Assembly (NCBI RefSeq): GCF_022063185.1
Contig: NZ_CP091913.1
Location: 4,937,141 to 5,001,140, forward strand
Direction: 5' to 3'
Length of the DNA: 64,000 nt
Source: Nostoc sp. UHCC 0870
Lineage (GTDB): Bacteria > Cyanobacteriota > Cyanobacteriia > Cyanobacteriales > Nostocaceae
Shown here: piece after piece, positions 51,242-59,682 of the stretch
Layout: the number at the start of each line of letters is the position of its first letter
Position numbering within the stretch: position 1 is the first letter of the stretch
Position numbers and translations under genes: made by a program
The notes under the pieces: model-generated
Seen by the model: only the letters and a program-made list of their open reading frames with translations
What the model was told of the DNA's origin: nothing
Databases searched by the model: none

Positions 51242-53537
51242 TAGCCAAAGGCACTTCAGCAAAATACTGCTGCTGAAATTGTTCTTCGCTGATGGCGGCT
51301 AAAAACTGTGCAACTGCTACATCACCCTGGGTTTCAGAGACAGTGCTGGGATTCCAACTGACTTGCAAATCACGGTCTTGTCTTGTAACAGTGAATCCCC
51401 AATATTTTAAAGCTTTAATTCCCAAAAATAAGGCGCGATCGCTTATTCCCAATTTCTCTAAAATTTGTACACGGGTAACTACTTGATTTGTCCGACTGAG
51501 GTATTTAGCAATACCAACTAAAGTCAGCCAAATTTCCTTGGGTGGTTGAGGATTAGGTTTAGACCAAGCGATCGCTAATTGTTGATTATTATATAGACAT
51601 CGCCGCCACCAAGCGCGTAAATCATCCCAATGAGTAGGGCATTCTTCTAGGATGAGGGATTGGGTACTAGGGACTGGTGAGTGGTGACTGGGGAGGTTGC
51701 GCCAATCTAGGATATGTGCGAAGTGTTGGGTGTTGAGTTCTGAATTTTCACTGGGACGGACGGCGATTAATCTGATTTCATAGCGTTTTTTATAGGTGTT
51801 GTAGTCTAATTCTGCAATGCAATCACACTTACCTAGAGGTAATTCTTCTTTGTAGTGTCCCCACCAAATCCCAGGAAAGGGATTTTTAGTAGAATCATCA
51901 TGAATATTAAAATCAGTCTTAATGTACTGTACTTTTTTCCCTTGCCAATCTTGCTGATTACGATGCCAAGCATTCTCAAACCAGCAGTTTTGAATGAATA
52001 ATTTGGGTACAGGATTGCCCATCCCACAAGGTTCTAGCAGTTTCAGTTCTAAAAATAACTCTTTACCTAAATCGGCTACCGTGACTACTATATCTGCTTT
52101 GACTGTGGGAGTGAGGTTAATACCACCCAAAGATTGCCGCAATTGCTGATTAATTGCATCCCTAAATAAAGGGATATTCTCTACTGGTAAACTCAAACCA
52201 GCCGCATAGGGATGTCCGCCAAAGCGATGCAATAAATAAGCTTGGTCTTTCACCAACTGGTATAAATCGACGGAGTTTATCGAACGGGCAGAGCCTCTTG
52301 CTAGGGGAGTGGGGGTAGAATTTTCAATAGTCCCTTCTGTACTTAACAAAATCGTCGGGCGACCGGTTTCTTGGGCGACTTGTCCGGCGACTAAGCCTAA
52401 AACACCCGCCGGCCATTGGGGGTCTTCTAGGACAATCACGCTAGTAGTTGAAAGGTCTAATTGGGTGAGTTTTTGGGTTACTTGGGCTTGTACGTCTTTT
52501 TGTAGAGATTTACGTCTAGTATTAGCTAGTTCTGTAACTTCTGCTAATTCGTTGCAGTGTTTTACATCCCGACTGGTGAGTAATTCCACGCAGAAACTAG
52601 CATCGCCTTGGATGCGACTAACAGCGTTGATGCGGGGGCCTAAACCAAAGGAAATATCTGTGGGGCGATCGCCATTTTTCTGGCACAATTCCAATAATCT
52701 TCCTACTCCTGGTCTACGGCGCATCGCTGGTGGTTGTTGCAAATCAGCTTGCAGTCTTTGAATACCCAACTGTGCTAAATATCGACAATCACCAGTTAAC
52801 TGGACTAAATCGGCAATTAACCCGACTGCAACTAAATCTAATAAGTTCTCTAATGGGTCTTGGGGAATACTAGGTAATTTTTGATATAGGGCTTCAACTA
52901 ACTTATAAGCCACCGCCACCCCAGACAGATGAAACAATTGATGATCCTGCGGTAAATAGCGAGGATTAATAATTGCTGTAACTGGTGGACGTTCTGCGGG
53001 TAAAGTATGGTGGTCTGTCACTATCACATCTATACCTAATTTTTGGGCATAGATAATTTCATCAATATTTGTACTGCCAGTATCGCAAGTAACTATTAAT
53101 TTACAACCTTGTTTTGCTAAATTATCTATTCCTGGTTCATTTAAACCGTGGGATTCTTTTAAGCGATTGGGAATGTAATAAGTTAACTGTTGATGTTGAA
53201 TGAAAAATTGTCCTAAACCATCCCAAAGTACAGATGTAGAAGTGATACCATCCGCGTCAAAGTCTCCCCAAATGGCTATTTTCTCACCTGCATTCCGTGC
53301 CTGTTGCAAGCGTGCTATTGCTAGTTGCATTTCTTGCTCAAACTCAAATGGGCTAGCTGGTTGATATATTTTATGGTTAATAAAAGCTGCTAATTGTGAT
53401 TTATCTTTAATGCCCCGTTGCCAGAATAATTGGGCTGCAAATAATCCACTTGATGCAGGCGTATGCTGTTTTACTAATTGGATAAACCACTCTGGGGGTT
53501 GTTCAGGCGTTGTTAAAATCCACTGCATTAAATTCAT
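51210..53537 (-). CDS. recJ: Single-strand DNA exonuclease RecJ
   Basis: This 775-residue DHH-family 5'-3' exonuclease has motif I in WGDFDADGITS (about residue 90), motif III in VTDHHTLPAERPP, and DHHA1-type GRPTILLSTEG and RFGGHPYAAGLSL. A long C-terminal region of about 200 residues beyond the core is common in cyanobacterial RecJ and includes a helix-turn-helix-like stretch (YLSRTNQVVTRVQILEKLGISD). It acts in recombination and mismatch repair. Met1 and Met4 are both possible starts. Confidence 0.95.
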   Translation of the reverse strand: MNLMQWILTTPEQPPEWFIQLVKQHTPASSGLFAAQLFWQRGIKDKSQLAAFINHKIYQPASPFEFEQEMQLAIARLQQARNAGEKIAIWGDFDADGITSTSVLWDGLGQFFIQHQQLTYYIPNRLKESHGLNEPGIDNLAKQGCKLIVTCDTGSTNIDEIIYAQKLGIDVIVTDHHTLPAERPPVTAIINPRYLPQDHQLFHLSGVAVAYKLVEALYQKLPSIPQDPLENLLDLVAVGLIADLVQLTGDCRYLAQLGIQRLQADLQQPPAMRRRPGVGRLLELCQKNGDRPTDISFGLGPRINAVSRIQGDASFCVELLTSRDVKHCNELAEVTELANTRRKSLQKDVQAQVTQKLTQLDLSTTSVIVLEDPQWPAGVLGLVAGQVAQETGRPTILLSTEGTIENSTPTPLARGSARSINSVDLYQLVKDQAYLLHRFGGHPYAAGLSLPVENIPLFRDAINQQLRQSLGGINLTPTVKADIVVTVADLGKELFLELKLLEPCGMGNPVPKLFIQNCWFENAWHRNQQDWQGKKVQYIKTDFNIHDDSTKNPFPGIWWGHYKEELPLGKCDCIAELDYNTYKKRYEIRLIAVRPSENSELNTQHFAHILDWRNLPSHHSPVPSTQSLILEECPTHWDDLRAWWRRCLYNNQQLAIAWSKPNPQPPKEIWLTLVGIAKYLSRTNQVVTRVQILEKLGISDRALFLGIKALKYWGFTVTRQDRDLQVSWNPSTVSETQGDVAVAQFLAAISEEQFQQQYFAEVPLATIVAMLNRLD

Positions 53538-53562
53538 TCAAAATTAAAATCAAGTTCGTAGT

Positions 53563-53578
53563 AAGGACTTTAGTCCTT
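53563..53578. repeat. Dispersed hairpin AAGGACTTTAGTCCTT
   Basis: A perfect palindrome preceded by GTAGT. The same unit lies inverted at 59539-59553 and with a compensated base pair at 14244-14258. Further GC-rich palindromes follow up to about 53690 (CCCCTCCCCGCAAGCAAGGAGGGG). Confidence 0.75.
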
Positions 53579-53736
53579 ATTTTTGTTTATAGCGGTTCTC
53601 GCTTTAGTGAGGTACAAGAACCCCACCCCCAACCCCCTCCCCGCAAGCAAGGAGGGGGCTATGATATACCTCATGTGATTAGGAAACGCTGTATAGCTTA
53701 TGCTTCTATCTGATAACTGATGATGCCTATTTCCCA

Positions 53737-54540
53737 TTAAATTGATACTTCTTGAATATTAGCGAGATTTGGTAAAGAGTTTTGAGTATTTGCTTCTTCA
53801 GTAGTAGGAATACGATCGCACTTCATGGCAAACTGACAATAATCACAGGCTTTGTTCCCTGCCAAAACTTGGGGAAATGGCTGGTTTTGTTGATAAAGTG
53901 CTAACCAATTAGTTAATTTATTTAACAACTGATGAAGTTTTTTAGCTGTTTTTTCGTGTTCGCTAGTGCTGTAAGTAAATTTAAGATTTTGCGGTTTACC
54001 TTCAGACTGGATAAACCAATAAGTCATGGAAATATTTTCTGGCAAGTAGGTACTAGTTTCTGCTAAGACATACATATATAAGCGTGTTTGCCAATTTTGG
54101 GCTAACTTGCGTTTATCTGGTGGTTTGGGATAAGTTTTCCAATCTAAGATTTGGGCTTGTTGGGAATCGCCTATGAGTAAATCATAAATAACTGTCAGCA
54201 AATAATCTTGCACTTGCAGGGTGCGGTAATGTTCACTTTCACGGAAAGTTTGCTCATCTGTTGTAGGTTGAATAATCTCTGGTGCTGCATCCGCAAAAGC
54301 AGACATCCAACTTTGTAGTTTTGTATCTGTCGCTAAAAGATGATGAATTGGTAAACCCATTTCTCGCTGCTGCATCAGCAAGTGAAAGCGACTACCTAAA
54401 GTCTGGCGTTCTTCCTGTTCAGGATCTAAAGGCGAGTTGAGTTGTTCTAAATAAGTGTGCTGGAATTTACGCGGACAAATCTCCAGTAAATTGAGATGTC
54501 CTTGAGACAGCCTTAATAGTTGAGTAGGAGTGATCAGCAT
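53737..54540 (-). CDS. PD-(D/E)XK nuclease with putative 4Fe-4S cluster (RecB/AddB-like)
   Basis: This 267-residue protein carries the nuclease motifs in VIYDLLIGDSQQAQILDWKTYPKP (Asp...Asp-x-Lys, residues about 118-142), with a downstream QTRLYMYVL helix. Four cysteines, one at LLEICPRKF (about residue 22) and three in KACDYCQFAMKC, match the iron-sulfur staple of AddB and Cas4. At this size it is a solo nuclease without helicase. cas genes are absent, and recJ is the neighbour on the same strand. A role in DNA end processing is inferred. Confidence 0.82.
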   Translation of the reverse strand: MLITPTQLLRLSQGHLNLLEICPRKFQHTYLEQLNSPLDPEQEERQTLGSRFHLLMQQREMGLPIHHLLATDTKLQSWMSAFADAAPEIIQPTTDEQTFRESEHYRTLQVQDYLLTVIYDLLIGDSQQAQILDWKTYPKPPDKRKLAQNWQTRLYMYVLAETSTYLPENISMTYWFIQSEGKPQNLKFTYSTSEHEKTAKKLHQLLNKLTNWLALYQQNQPFPQVLAGNKACDYCQFAMKCDRIPTTEEANTQNSLPNLANIQEVSI

Positions 54541-54549
54541 TCTCCATTA

Positions 54550-54725
54550 GGGGTGTAGGGGTGTAGGGGTGTAGGGGTGTAGGGGTGTAGGGGTGTAGGG
54601 GTGTAGGGGTGTAGGGGTGTAGGGGTGTAGGGGTGTAGGGGTGTAGGGGTGTAGGGGTGTAGGGGTGTAGGGGTGTAGGGGTTTAGGGGTGTAGGGGTGT
54701 AGGGGTTTAGGGGTGTAGGGGTTTA
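54550..54725 (+). repeat. Octamer tandem array GGGGTGTA, 22 copies
   Basis: Exactly 22 head-to-tail 8-base units cover 176 bp; three are GGGGTTTA variants (54678, 54702, 54718). About 65 bases further on, at 54792-54826, several imperfect units lie in reverse orientation, so the RNA could form a long hairpin. It starts 10 bases before the nuclease gene's start codon on the other strand. A few copies of the same unit are also found inside the NRPS gene. Confidence 0.97.
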
Positions 54726-54895
54726 TGGGAGAAAACTCGCACTCGAAGTCGTAGTGCAGATTGAACTATCTAGTCAAAAACTTTTCCCTTACACCCCCAC
54801 ACCCTTACACCCCTACACCCCTATCCATGAGAAAAGGGGAAAGAATGAGTCTAACTTGTTCACTTCATCCTTTCCCCTTTTTATGTACCTGATGC

Positions 54896-55099
54896 TTATT
54901 TAATGTTAGCCCGTGCATCCCTCACTGCGGCAACAAAAAATAATCCTGTCAGAGGAATACTCAAAGCTAAGATAATTGAAGTGATTTGGACACCTAAATC
55001 TGGCTGTCCCGAACTTAATTCAAACACTGAACCAACAGCCGCGATCGCTGTTACACAAGAGCTTCCTAGAAAAAAACCGCTTTTTGGAGTTAAATACAC
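54896..55099 (-). CDS. Hypothetical small membrane protein
   Basis: This 67-residue protein has two hydrophobic segments: about residues 7-26 (SGFFLGSSCVTAIAAVGSVF) and 40-60 (TSIILALSIPLTGLFFVAAV). A short polar turn (ELSSGQPDLG) links them. Such two-helix proteins are common in cyanobacterial genomes without known function. It follows def on the same strand after 12 bp and is likely co-transcribed with it. Confidence 0.65.
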   Translation of the reverse strand: MYLTPKSGFFLGSSCVTAIAAVGSVFELSSGQPDLGVQITSIILALSIPLTGLFFVAAVRDARANIK

Positions 55100-55111
55100 T
55101 ACTAGACCACC

Positions 55112-55675
55112 CTACCCTACTGGTTTGACTGCTTGATATGAGAAGCCATTCTTAGATAACTCCTGCGCCAAAGTCAAGGAGTTTTCCACACGATCTACAA
55201 ACACTACGCCATTGAGGTGATCCATCTCATGCTGAATGCAGCGTCCGAGTAAGTCAGTTGCTTTCAGGGTTTGGGGACGGCCATTTTCATCTTTATAAGC
55301 CACTTCCACCACTTCGGGACGCTTTACATCTAGATATACGCCAGGAATGCTTAAACACCCTTCTTGAGCCATAGAAACGTCGCGGCTGACTTGTTTGATG
55401 CTGGGGTTAATCAATATCAGTGGTGGATTTTCAGGGTTATCGGGTTCGCAGTCGATCACGATCAGTTGTTTATGAACTCCTACTTGGGGTGCAGCCAAAC
55501 CTATCCCATCACTGCTGTACATGGTTTGTAGCATTTCGCGGATCAGTTGACGAATTTCATCATCTATTTTGGTGATACGTTTGGCAGGTTGACGCAAGAC
55601 GCGATCGCCTAGATAGTGAAGTTGCAAAGGTGGGTTTTTTAACTTTTTTTTCTCAACAGCAATTTCAGAAGGCAT
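55112..55675 (-). CDS. def: Peptide deformylase
   Basis: This 187-residue metalloenzyme removes the formyl group from nascent proteins. The three motifs are complete: GIGLAAPQVG (residues 57-66), EGCLSIPG with Cys107, and QHEMDHLNG with His149, Glu150 and His153. An N-terminal extension of about 20 residues is normal for cyanobacterial forms. It is the upstream gene of the small membrane protein at 54896. Confidence 0.97.
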   Translation of the reverse strand: MPSEIAVEKKKLKNPPLQLHYLGDRVLRQPAKRITKIDDEIRQLIREMLQTMYSSDGIGLAAPQVGVHKQLIVIDCEPDNPENPPLILINPSIKQVSRDVSMAQEGCLSIPGVYLDVKRPEVVEVAYKDENGRPQTLKATDLLGRCIQHEMDHLNGVVFVDRVENSLTLAQELSKNGFSYQAVKPVG

Positions 55676-55880
55676 GACTCTCGATGGCTAGATTGTGAAA
55701 ATTCCAATTAATTTAATTCTATCAATCTAGTTAGTGGTCAGCTTGACTGGGAGCATCTTAAATGTCTGATTTTTCAACGCAGAGGCTCGCTGAGGTTCAC
55801 GCAGAGGGGTATGAGGGTTTAATACAAGCTTCGTGTATAAAAGGTAGTGTTGTCCTGCATGAAGCTAATTGGGGTGATCT

Positions 55881-56783
55881 ATGTTTAAATTTCTGACAAA
55901 ACTTGACTACCTGCTGAAAGAAACTTTCCTGGGGTTGCTGCGCGGCGGTTGGATGAATTGGGCGGCTGTTAGTACGGTGACTGTATTATTATTTTTGTTT
56001 GGGTTGAGTTTGCAAACTTCTTGGCAAGTGGAAAAACTCCTCAACCAATTTGGTAGTCAGCTAGAGGTATCAGTTTATCTGGATTCTGGTACACGCGCTC
56101 GAAGTATTGAAACACTGGTGGTGCAAATGCCAGATGTGGTAAATGTACAAACTATTACCAAAGAGCAAGCTTGGAATAAGTTAGTCAAGGAACTGGGGAT
56201 TTCTGATATTGATGGTGCGACGCAACAACTAGGCGAAAATCCTTTAGTTGATGAGATGAAGGTGAAAGCACGTAACCCTGAAGTTGTCCCTAATTTAGCT
56301 ACGCAACTGGCTAAGTTACAGGGGGTGGAAACGGTGCAATATATCGATGAGGCGGTGAAACGTATTGCTCAGTTGCACCGGGGGTTAAATTGGGTGACTT
56401 TGACCATTACAAGTATTTTGACATTAACTGCGATCGCAGTCACCACTACTACCATCCGTCTGATTGTCTTAGCGCGTCGCCAGGAAATTGAAATTATGCA
56501 GCTAGTGGGTGCAACGGCGGCGTGGATTTACCTACCATTTATTTTACAAGGAATTGCCTTTGGTTTAGTCGGTGGTGCGATCGCTTGGAGTTTCATTTCT
56601 GTCATCCAACAGTTCATCAGTCAGTTACTTACCAATCAACCAGAATTTATTCAATTTATTACTAACGGTTTACAACTAACTCCGGCGCAAATTTTACTTT
56701 TACCTTTAATTCTGTTAAGTTTTGGTGCATCTGTCGGATTAATAGGAAGTTTATTTGCTGTCAGACGTTTTGCTAGAAGTTAA
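55881..56783 (+). CDS. ftsX: Cell division ABC transporter permease FtsX
   Basis: This 300-residue protein has four membrane segments: about residues 25-44, 167-190, 213-240 and 268-292. A periplasmic domain lies between the first two, with LEVSVYLDSGTRARSIETLV and QTITKEQAWNKLVKELG. RRQEIEIMQLVGATAAWIYLPFILQG is the family signature. FtsX with FtsE controls cell-wall hydrolases at division. ftsE is not adjacent. The spacer upstream includes an ACGCAGAGG-type repeat. Confidence 0.93.
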   Translation: MFKFLTKLDYLLKETFLGLLRGGWMNWAAVSTVTVLLFLFGLSLQTSWQVEKLLNQFGSQLEVSVYLDSGTRARSIETLVVQMPDVVNVQTITKEQAWNKLVKELGISDIDGATQQLGENPLVDEMKVKARNPEVVPNLATQLAKLQGVETVQYIDEAVKRIAQLHRGLNWVTLTITSILTLTAIAVTTTTIRLIVLARRQEIEIMQLVGATAAWIYLPFILQGIAFGLVGGAIAWSFISVIQQFISQLLTNQPEFIQFITNGLQLTPAQILLLPLILLSFGASVGLIGSLFAVRRFARS

Positions 56784-56799
56784 TTCTTCTAAGTATTTA

Positions 56800-57444
56800 T
56801 CAAATATTTTGATAAAATTCATTCCCCGCTTCAACTGATTCTGAAATTAAAACGCACCGCTCTAGCAAAGCAATATCTAAATGTGGTAACACTTCACTTC
56901 TAGTTATGGCTTCATAACCATAAGTATCAGTAAAAATGTTGGCTTGTTCATCTTGAGCATCGTCTCGCAGATGGTAAAGCTTAAGTTTGTCAAGCTGCCA
57001 AAAGCAAACCTCTGAAACGCCTAAGCGTCGGTAAGTTTCCAGCTTACTTATGCTGCCACTAGTAACAACTACTTCTATCACTAAATCGGGAACTTCCTTT
57101 TCTTCTCCTATGCAGTAACATTCGTCTGGTTCTGCGCCTGCTTTTTTGGCTTGATTTTTAAAGGTTGTACTTCCCAAAGGAAAATGTTTAATCTGTTTTT
57201 TCCATAAGTAAAGCCATATCAGGGATGCCAACCTGGTTTTTACTGATTCATGTTTTCTTGATGGCGACACAATTTCTAATATTCCATCTAGATAAGTAAC
57301 ATGGTAGTGGGAGTTATCCTCTAGTTTGGCTAATAGTGCCTCATAAAATTCCCAACTTACCCCACTACTGATAAATCTTTCCTCTGGATCATCAACAAGA
57401 CCCAGCCTTGACTCGTCAATTAGTTCTTTAAGGCTGCTAACCAT
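56800..57444 (-). CDS. Uma2-family (DUF820) putative endonuclease
   Basis: This 214-residue protein has the pattern of the very abundant cyanobacterial Uma2 family. HYHVTYLDGILEIVSPSRKHE is near the start. EPDECYCIGEEKEVPDLVIEVVVTSGSISKLETYRRLGVSEVCFWQ gives the PD-(D/E)XK-like core (Asp, Glu and Lys present). The biological role is unsettled. It converges with ftsX; their stops are 17 bp apart. Confidence 0.9.
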   Translation of the reverse strand: MVSSLKELIDESRLGLVDDPEERFISSGVSWEFYEALLAKLEDNSHYHVTYLDGILEIVSPSRKHESVKTRLASLIWLYLWKKQIKHFPLGSTTFKNQAKKAGAEPDECYCIGEEKEVPDLVIEVVVTSGSISKLETYRRLGVSEVCFWQLDKLKLYHLRDDAQDEQANIFTDTYGYEAITRSEVLPHLDIALLERCVLISESVEAGNEFYQNI

Positions 57445-57634
57445 CGTTCTGGAATTCCTTGTAAGCTATTTCGACTTTGCCAAATGTAATATATATTTTC
57501 ACTCTTAATCAATGCAAAAAGCAAAGCTTAATTTCTACTCAAATACATTTATTCAAATATTATGTAAACTAGGCTGACCATTCTGTACAGACTTCATTAT
57601 CTTGCTGCCTATTTTTCTTAAAAATCACACACTA

Positions 57635-59461
57635 TTACTCTAGTACGACACGAAATCCAATAACGGAAGCACAGTAATCAGCTTCTACCCAATCGCGGAA
57701 TGCACTGCGACAGATTCCTGGTTTTCCGTCCCAAGAACCACCGCGCAACAGACAATTATTATTACCACTAATTAACCAAGCACTGCCATCAGTAGGTGCG
57801 CCGTTATAGTTATTATGCCAGTTATCCTGACACCACTCCCAAACATTGCCGTGCATATCGTATAAACCAAAACTGTTGGGTGGAAAACTGCCTACTGGTG
57901 TTGTTTCTTGCCGATATTTACCAATAGCTCCAAAAGCATAAGTAAAGTTACCGTTGTAGTTGGCTAAAGCCGTAGAAATTGTTCCACCAAAATGGAATGA
58001 TGTAGTTGTTCCCGCACGACAGGCATATTCCCATTCAGCCTCACTAGGTAATCGATAGGTGCGTCCTGTCTTCTGGCTCAATTTTTTACAAAATTCTACG
58101 GCATCATACCAACTTACTCTTTCTACAGGTCGTTTCTCATCTTTGAAAGTAGAAGGATTATTACCCATAATTGCTTGATACTGCGCTTGGGTAATTTCAT
58201 ATTGACCTATGAAAAAACCAGGAATTGTTACCTGATGCTGTGGTTTCTCATTTAAACTTCCTTCCCCTAGTGGTGATCCTATTAGACATATTCCTCCTGG
58301 TATCTGTACCATTTCTAAAGTCAAAAAATTTCCTAGTTTTTCTACAAATAAATTTGCATTATGACTCTTGCGACTCGCTTTTGTACCTCCTGCATCTACC
58401 GTAACTATATCAAACTCAATGGTTTGTAGTATTAAACCCTTATTTGTTTGATGTGCTTGTACAGGTAAAAATTGCGGTTGAGATAAAGGTTGAACAGGTG
58501 ATGATGGCGGTTGAGGAACAGATAAAATTGTTGTTTTAGCTTTAGTATTATTCAAATCTTGTAAAACTTCTGCTGCTGATTGATATCTTTCTCTAGGTAA
58601 ATGTTTGAGTAACTTATCTAAAATTTGCCCTAAATTATCACTAACACTAATGCCTTTTTCTTGTGAAATATCTCGCCATAACCACTGAGCATTATAGACA
58701 TCATAAAGACGATCAAATAAATTACCGGAGGCATCTTGTCCAGCTAAACATTGAGTTAACAGCCGCGCACAAGTTGCACCCAACGCATATAAATCACTAG
58801 CCGGAGATGCAAAACCTGACATTTGTTCACTCGGTGCATAACCAACGGTAAAAATTCCTGTAGCTTGTCTGGCTAGGCTGGTTTGGGTGACTTGTTTTGC
58901 TCCACCAAAGTCAATTAATACTAGTTTGCCATCACTCTGGCGGCGCATGATATTTTCTGGTTTAATATCTCGGTGGATAACATTGCGATCGTGGATAAAT
59001 TGCAGAATGGGTAATAAATCAGCAAGGACTTGGCGAATATGTTCTTCTGTAAAAGTTTGTTGTCGCAGTTCTGTTAATAAAGTCTGTCCTTGGATAAATT
59101 CTTGGACTAAATACAAGCTTGATCCTTGTTCAAAGTAAGCCATAAGCCTGGGAATTTGGGAGTGATTTTCTCCCAGTTCATACAGGCGTTTTGCTTCTTG
59201 TTTGAATAATTCTGCTGCTTTGGCGAGTGCAGCCGTTCCTTGGACTTGAGGAAAAAATTGTTTGATGACACAAGGATCATCAAATCTAGTTATGTCTTGG
59301 GCTGCGTAAGTTTTGCCAAATCCGCCTTCTCCTAGTAGACTCAAAACACGGTAGCGGTTGACGAGTAGGTTGCTGAAGTTGCTGTGTCCGCAAGTCAGGC
59401 AAAATTTGTTACCGTCTGGGTTGAAGGGGTTGGAGCAATTAGGATTTTGGCAGATTTGCAT
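57635..59461 (-). CDS. Ser/Thr kinase fused to a formylglycine-generating-type domain
   Basis: This 608-residue protein opens with a zinc ribbon (CQNPNCSNPFNPDGNKFCLTCG). A Hanks kinase covers about residues 33-300: LLGEGGFGKTY, VIKQFF with the ATP-binding Lys, VIHRDIKPENIM, LIDFGGAKQ. A Pro/Gln linker leads to an FGE-sulfatase/SUMF1-like domain (about 375-608: GEGSLNEKPQHQVTIPGFFIGQYEITQAQYQAIMG, RLPSEAEWEYACRAGT, GLYDMHGNVWEWCQDNW, LLRGGSW). No membrane segment is clear. The fusion is known in cyanobacteria. Which protein it modifies is open. Confidence 0.94.
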   Translation of the reverse strand: MQICQNPNCSNPFNPDGNKFCLTCGHSNFSNLLVNRYRVLSLLGEGGFGKTYAAQDITRFDDPCVIKQFFPQVQGTAALAKAAELFKQEAKRLYELGENHSQIPRLMAYFEQGSSLYLVQEFIQGQTLLTELRQQTFTEEHIRQVLADLLPILQFIHDRNVIHRDIKPENIMRRQSDGKLVLIDFGGAKQVTQTSLARQATGIFTVGYAPSEQMSGFASPASDLYALGATCARLLTQCLAGQDASGNLFDRLYDVYNAQWLWRDISQEKGISVSDNLGQILDKLLKHLPRERYQSAAEVLQDLNNTKAKTTILSVPQPPSSPVQPLSQPQFLPVQAHQTNKGLILQTIEFDIVTVDAGGTKASRKSHNANLFVEKLGNFLTLEMVQIPGGICLIGSPLGEGSLNEKPQHQVTIPGFFIGQYEITQAQYQAIMGNNPSTFKDEKRPVERVSWYDAVEFCKKLSQKTGRTYRLPSEAEWEYACRAGTTTSFHFGGTISTALANYNGNFTYAFGAIGKYRQETTPVGSFPPNSFGLYDMHGNVWEWCQDNWHNNYNGAPTDGSAWLISGNNNCLLRGGSWDGKPGICRSAFRDWVEADYCASVIGFRVVLE

Positions 59462-59538
59462 AACTTAGAGTTACAGCAAGTTTATTGTGAATAGTATACT
59501 AATTTCCCTGCCAAACTTAAGTGTGTCATGAGGAAATC

Positions 59539-59553
59539 AGGACTAAAGTCCTT
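59539..59553. repeat. Dispersed hairpin AGGACTAAAGTCCTT
   Basis: A copy of the repeat at 53563-53578 in reverse orientation, followed by ACTACAAACC. It lies in the 220-bp spacer between two divergent genes (kinase and rnhA). Confidence 0.75.
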
Positions 59554-59682
59554 ACTACAAACCAATAAGTATATTTTCTAAACCATACTGGAAGATTGAT
59601 TTTTACTACGTTAACGTATATATTGCTTCCCATCTTTTGCCGCTAAAGTCCTTGTATCCCAATGCGGTTTGATATTTTTACT

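Noticed and set aside
54550..54725. The octamer array as a possible CRISPR array
   Set aside because: The unit is 8 bases with no spacers between copies; it is a simple tandem repeat.
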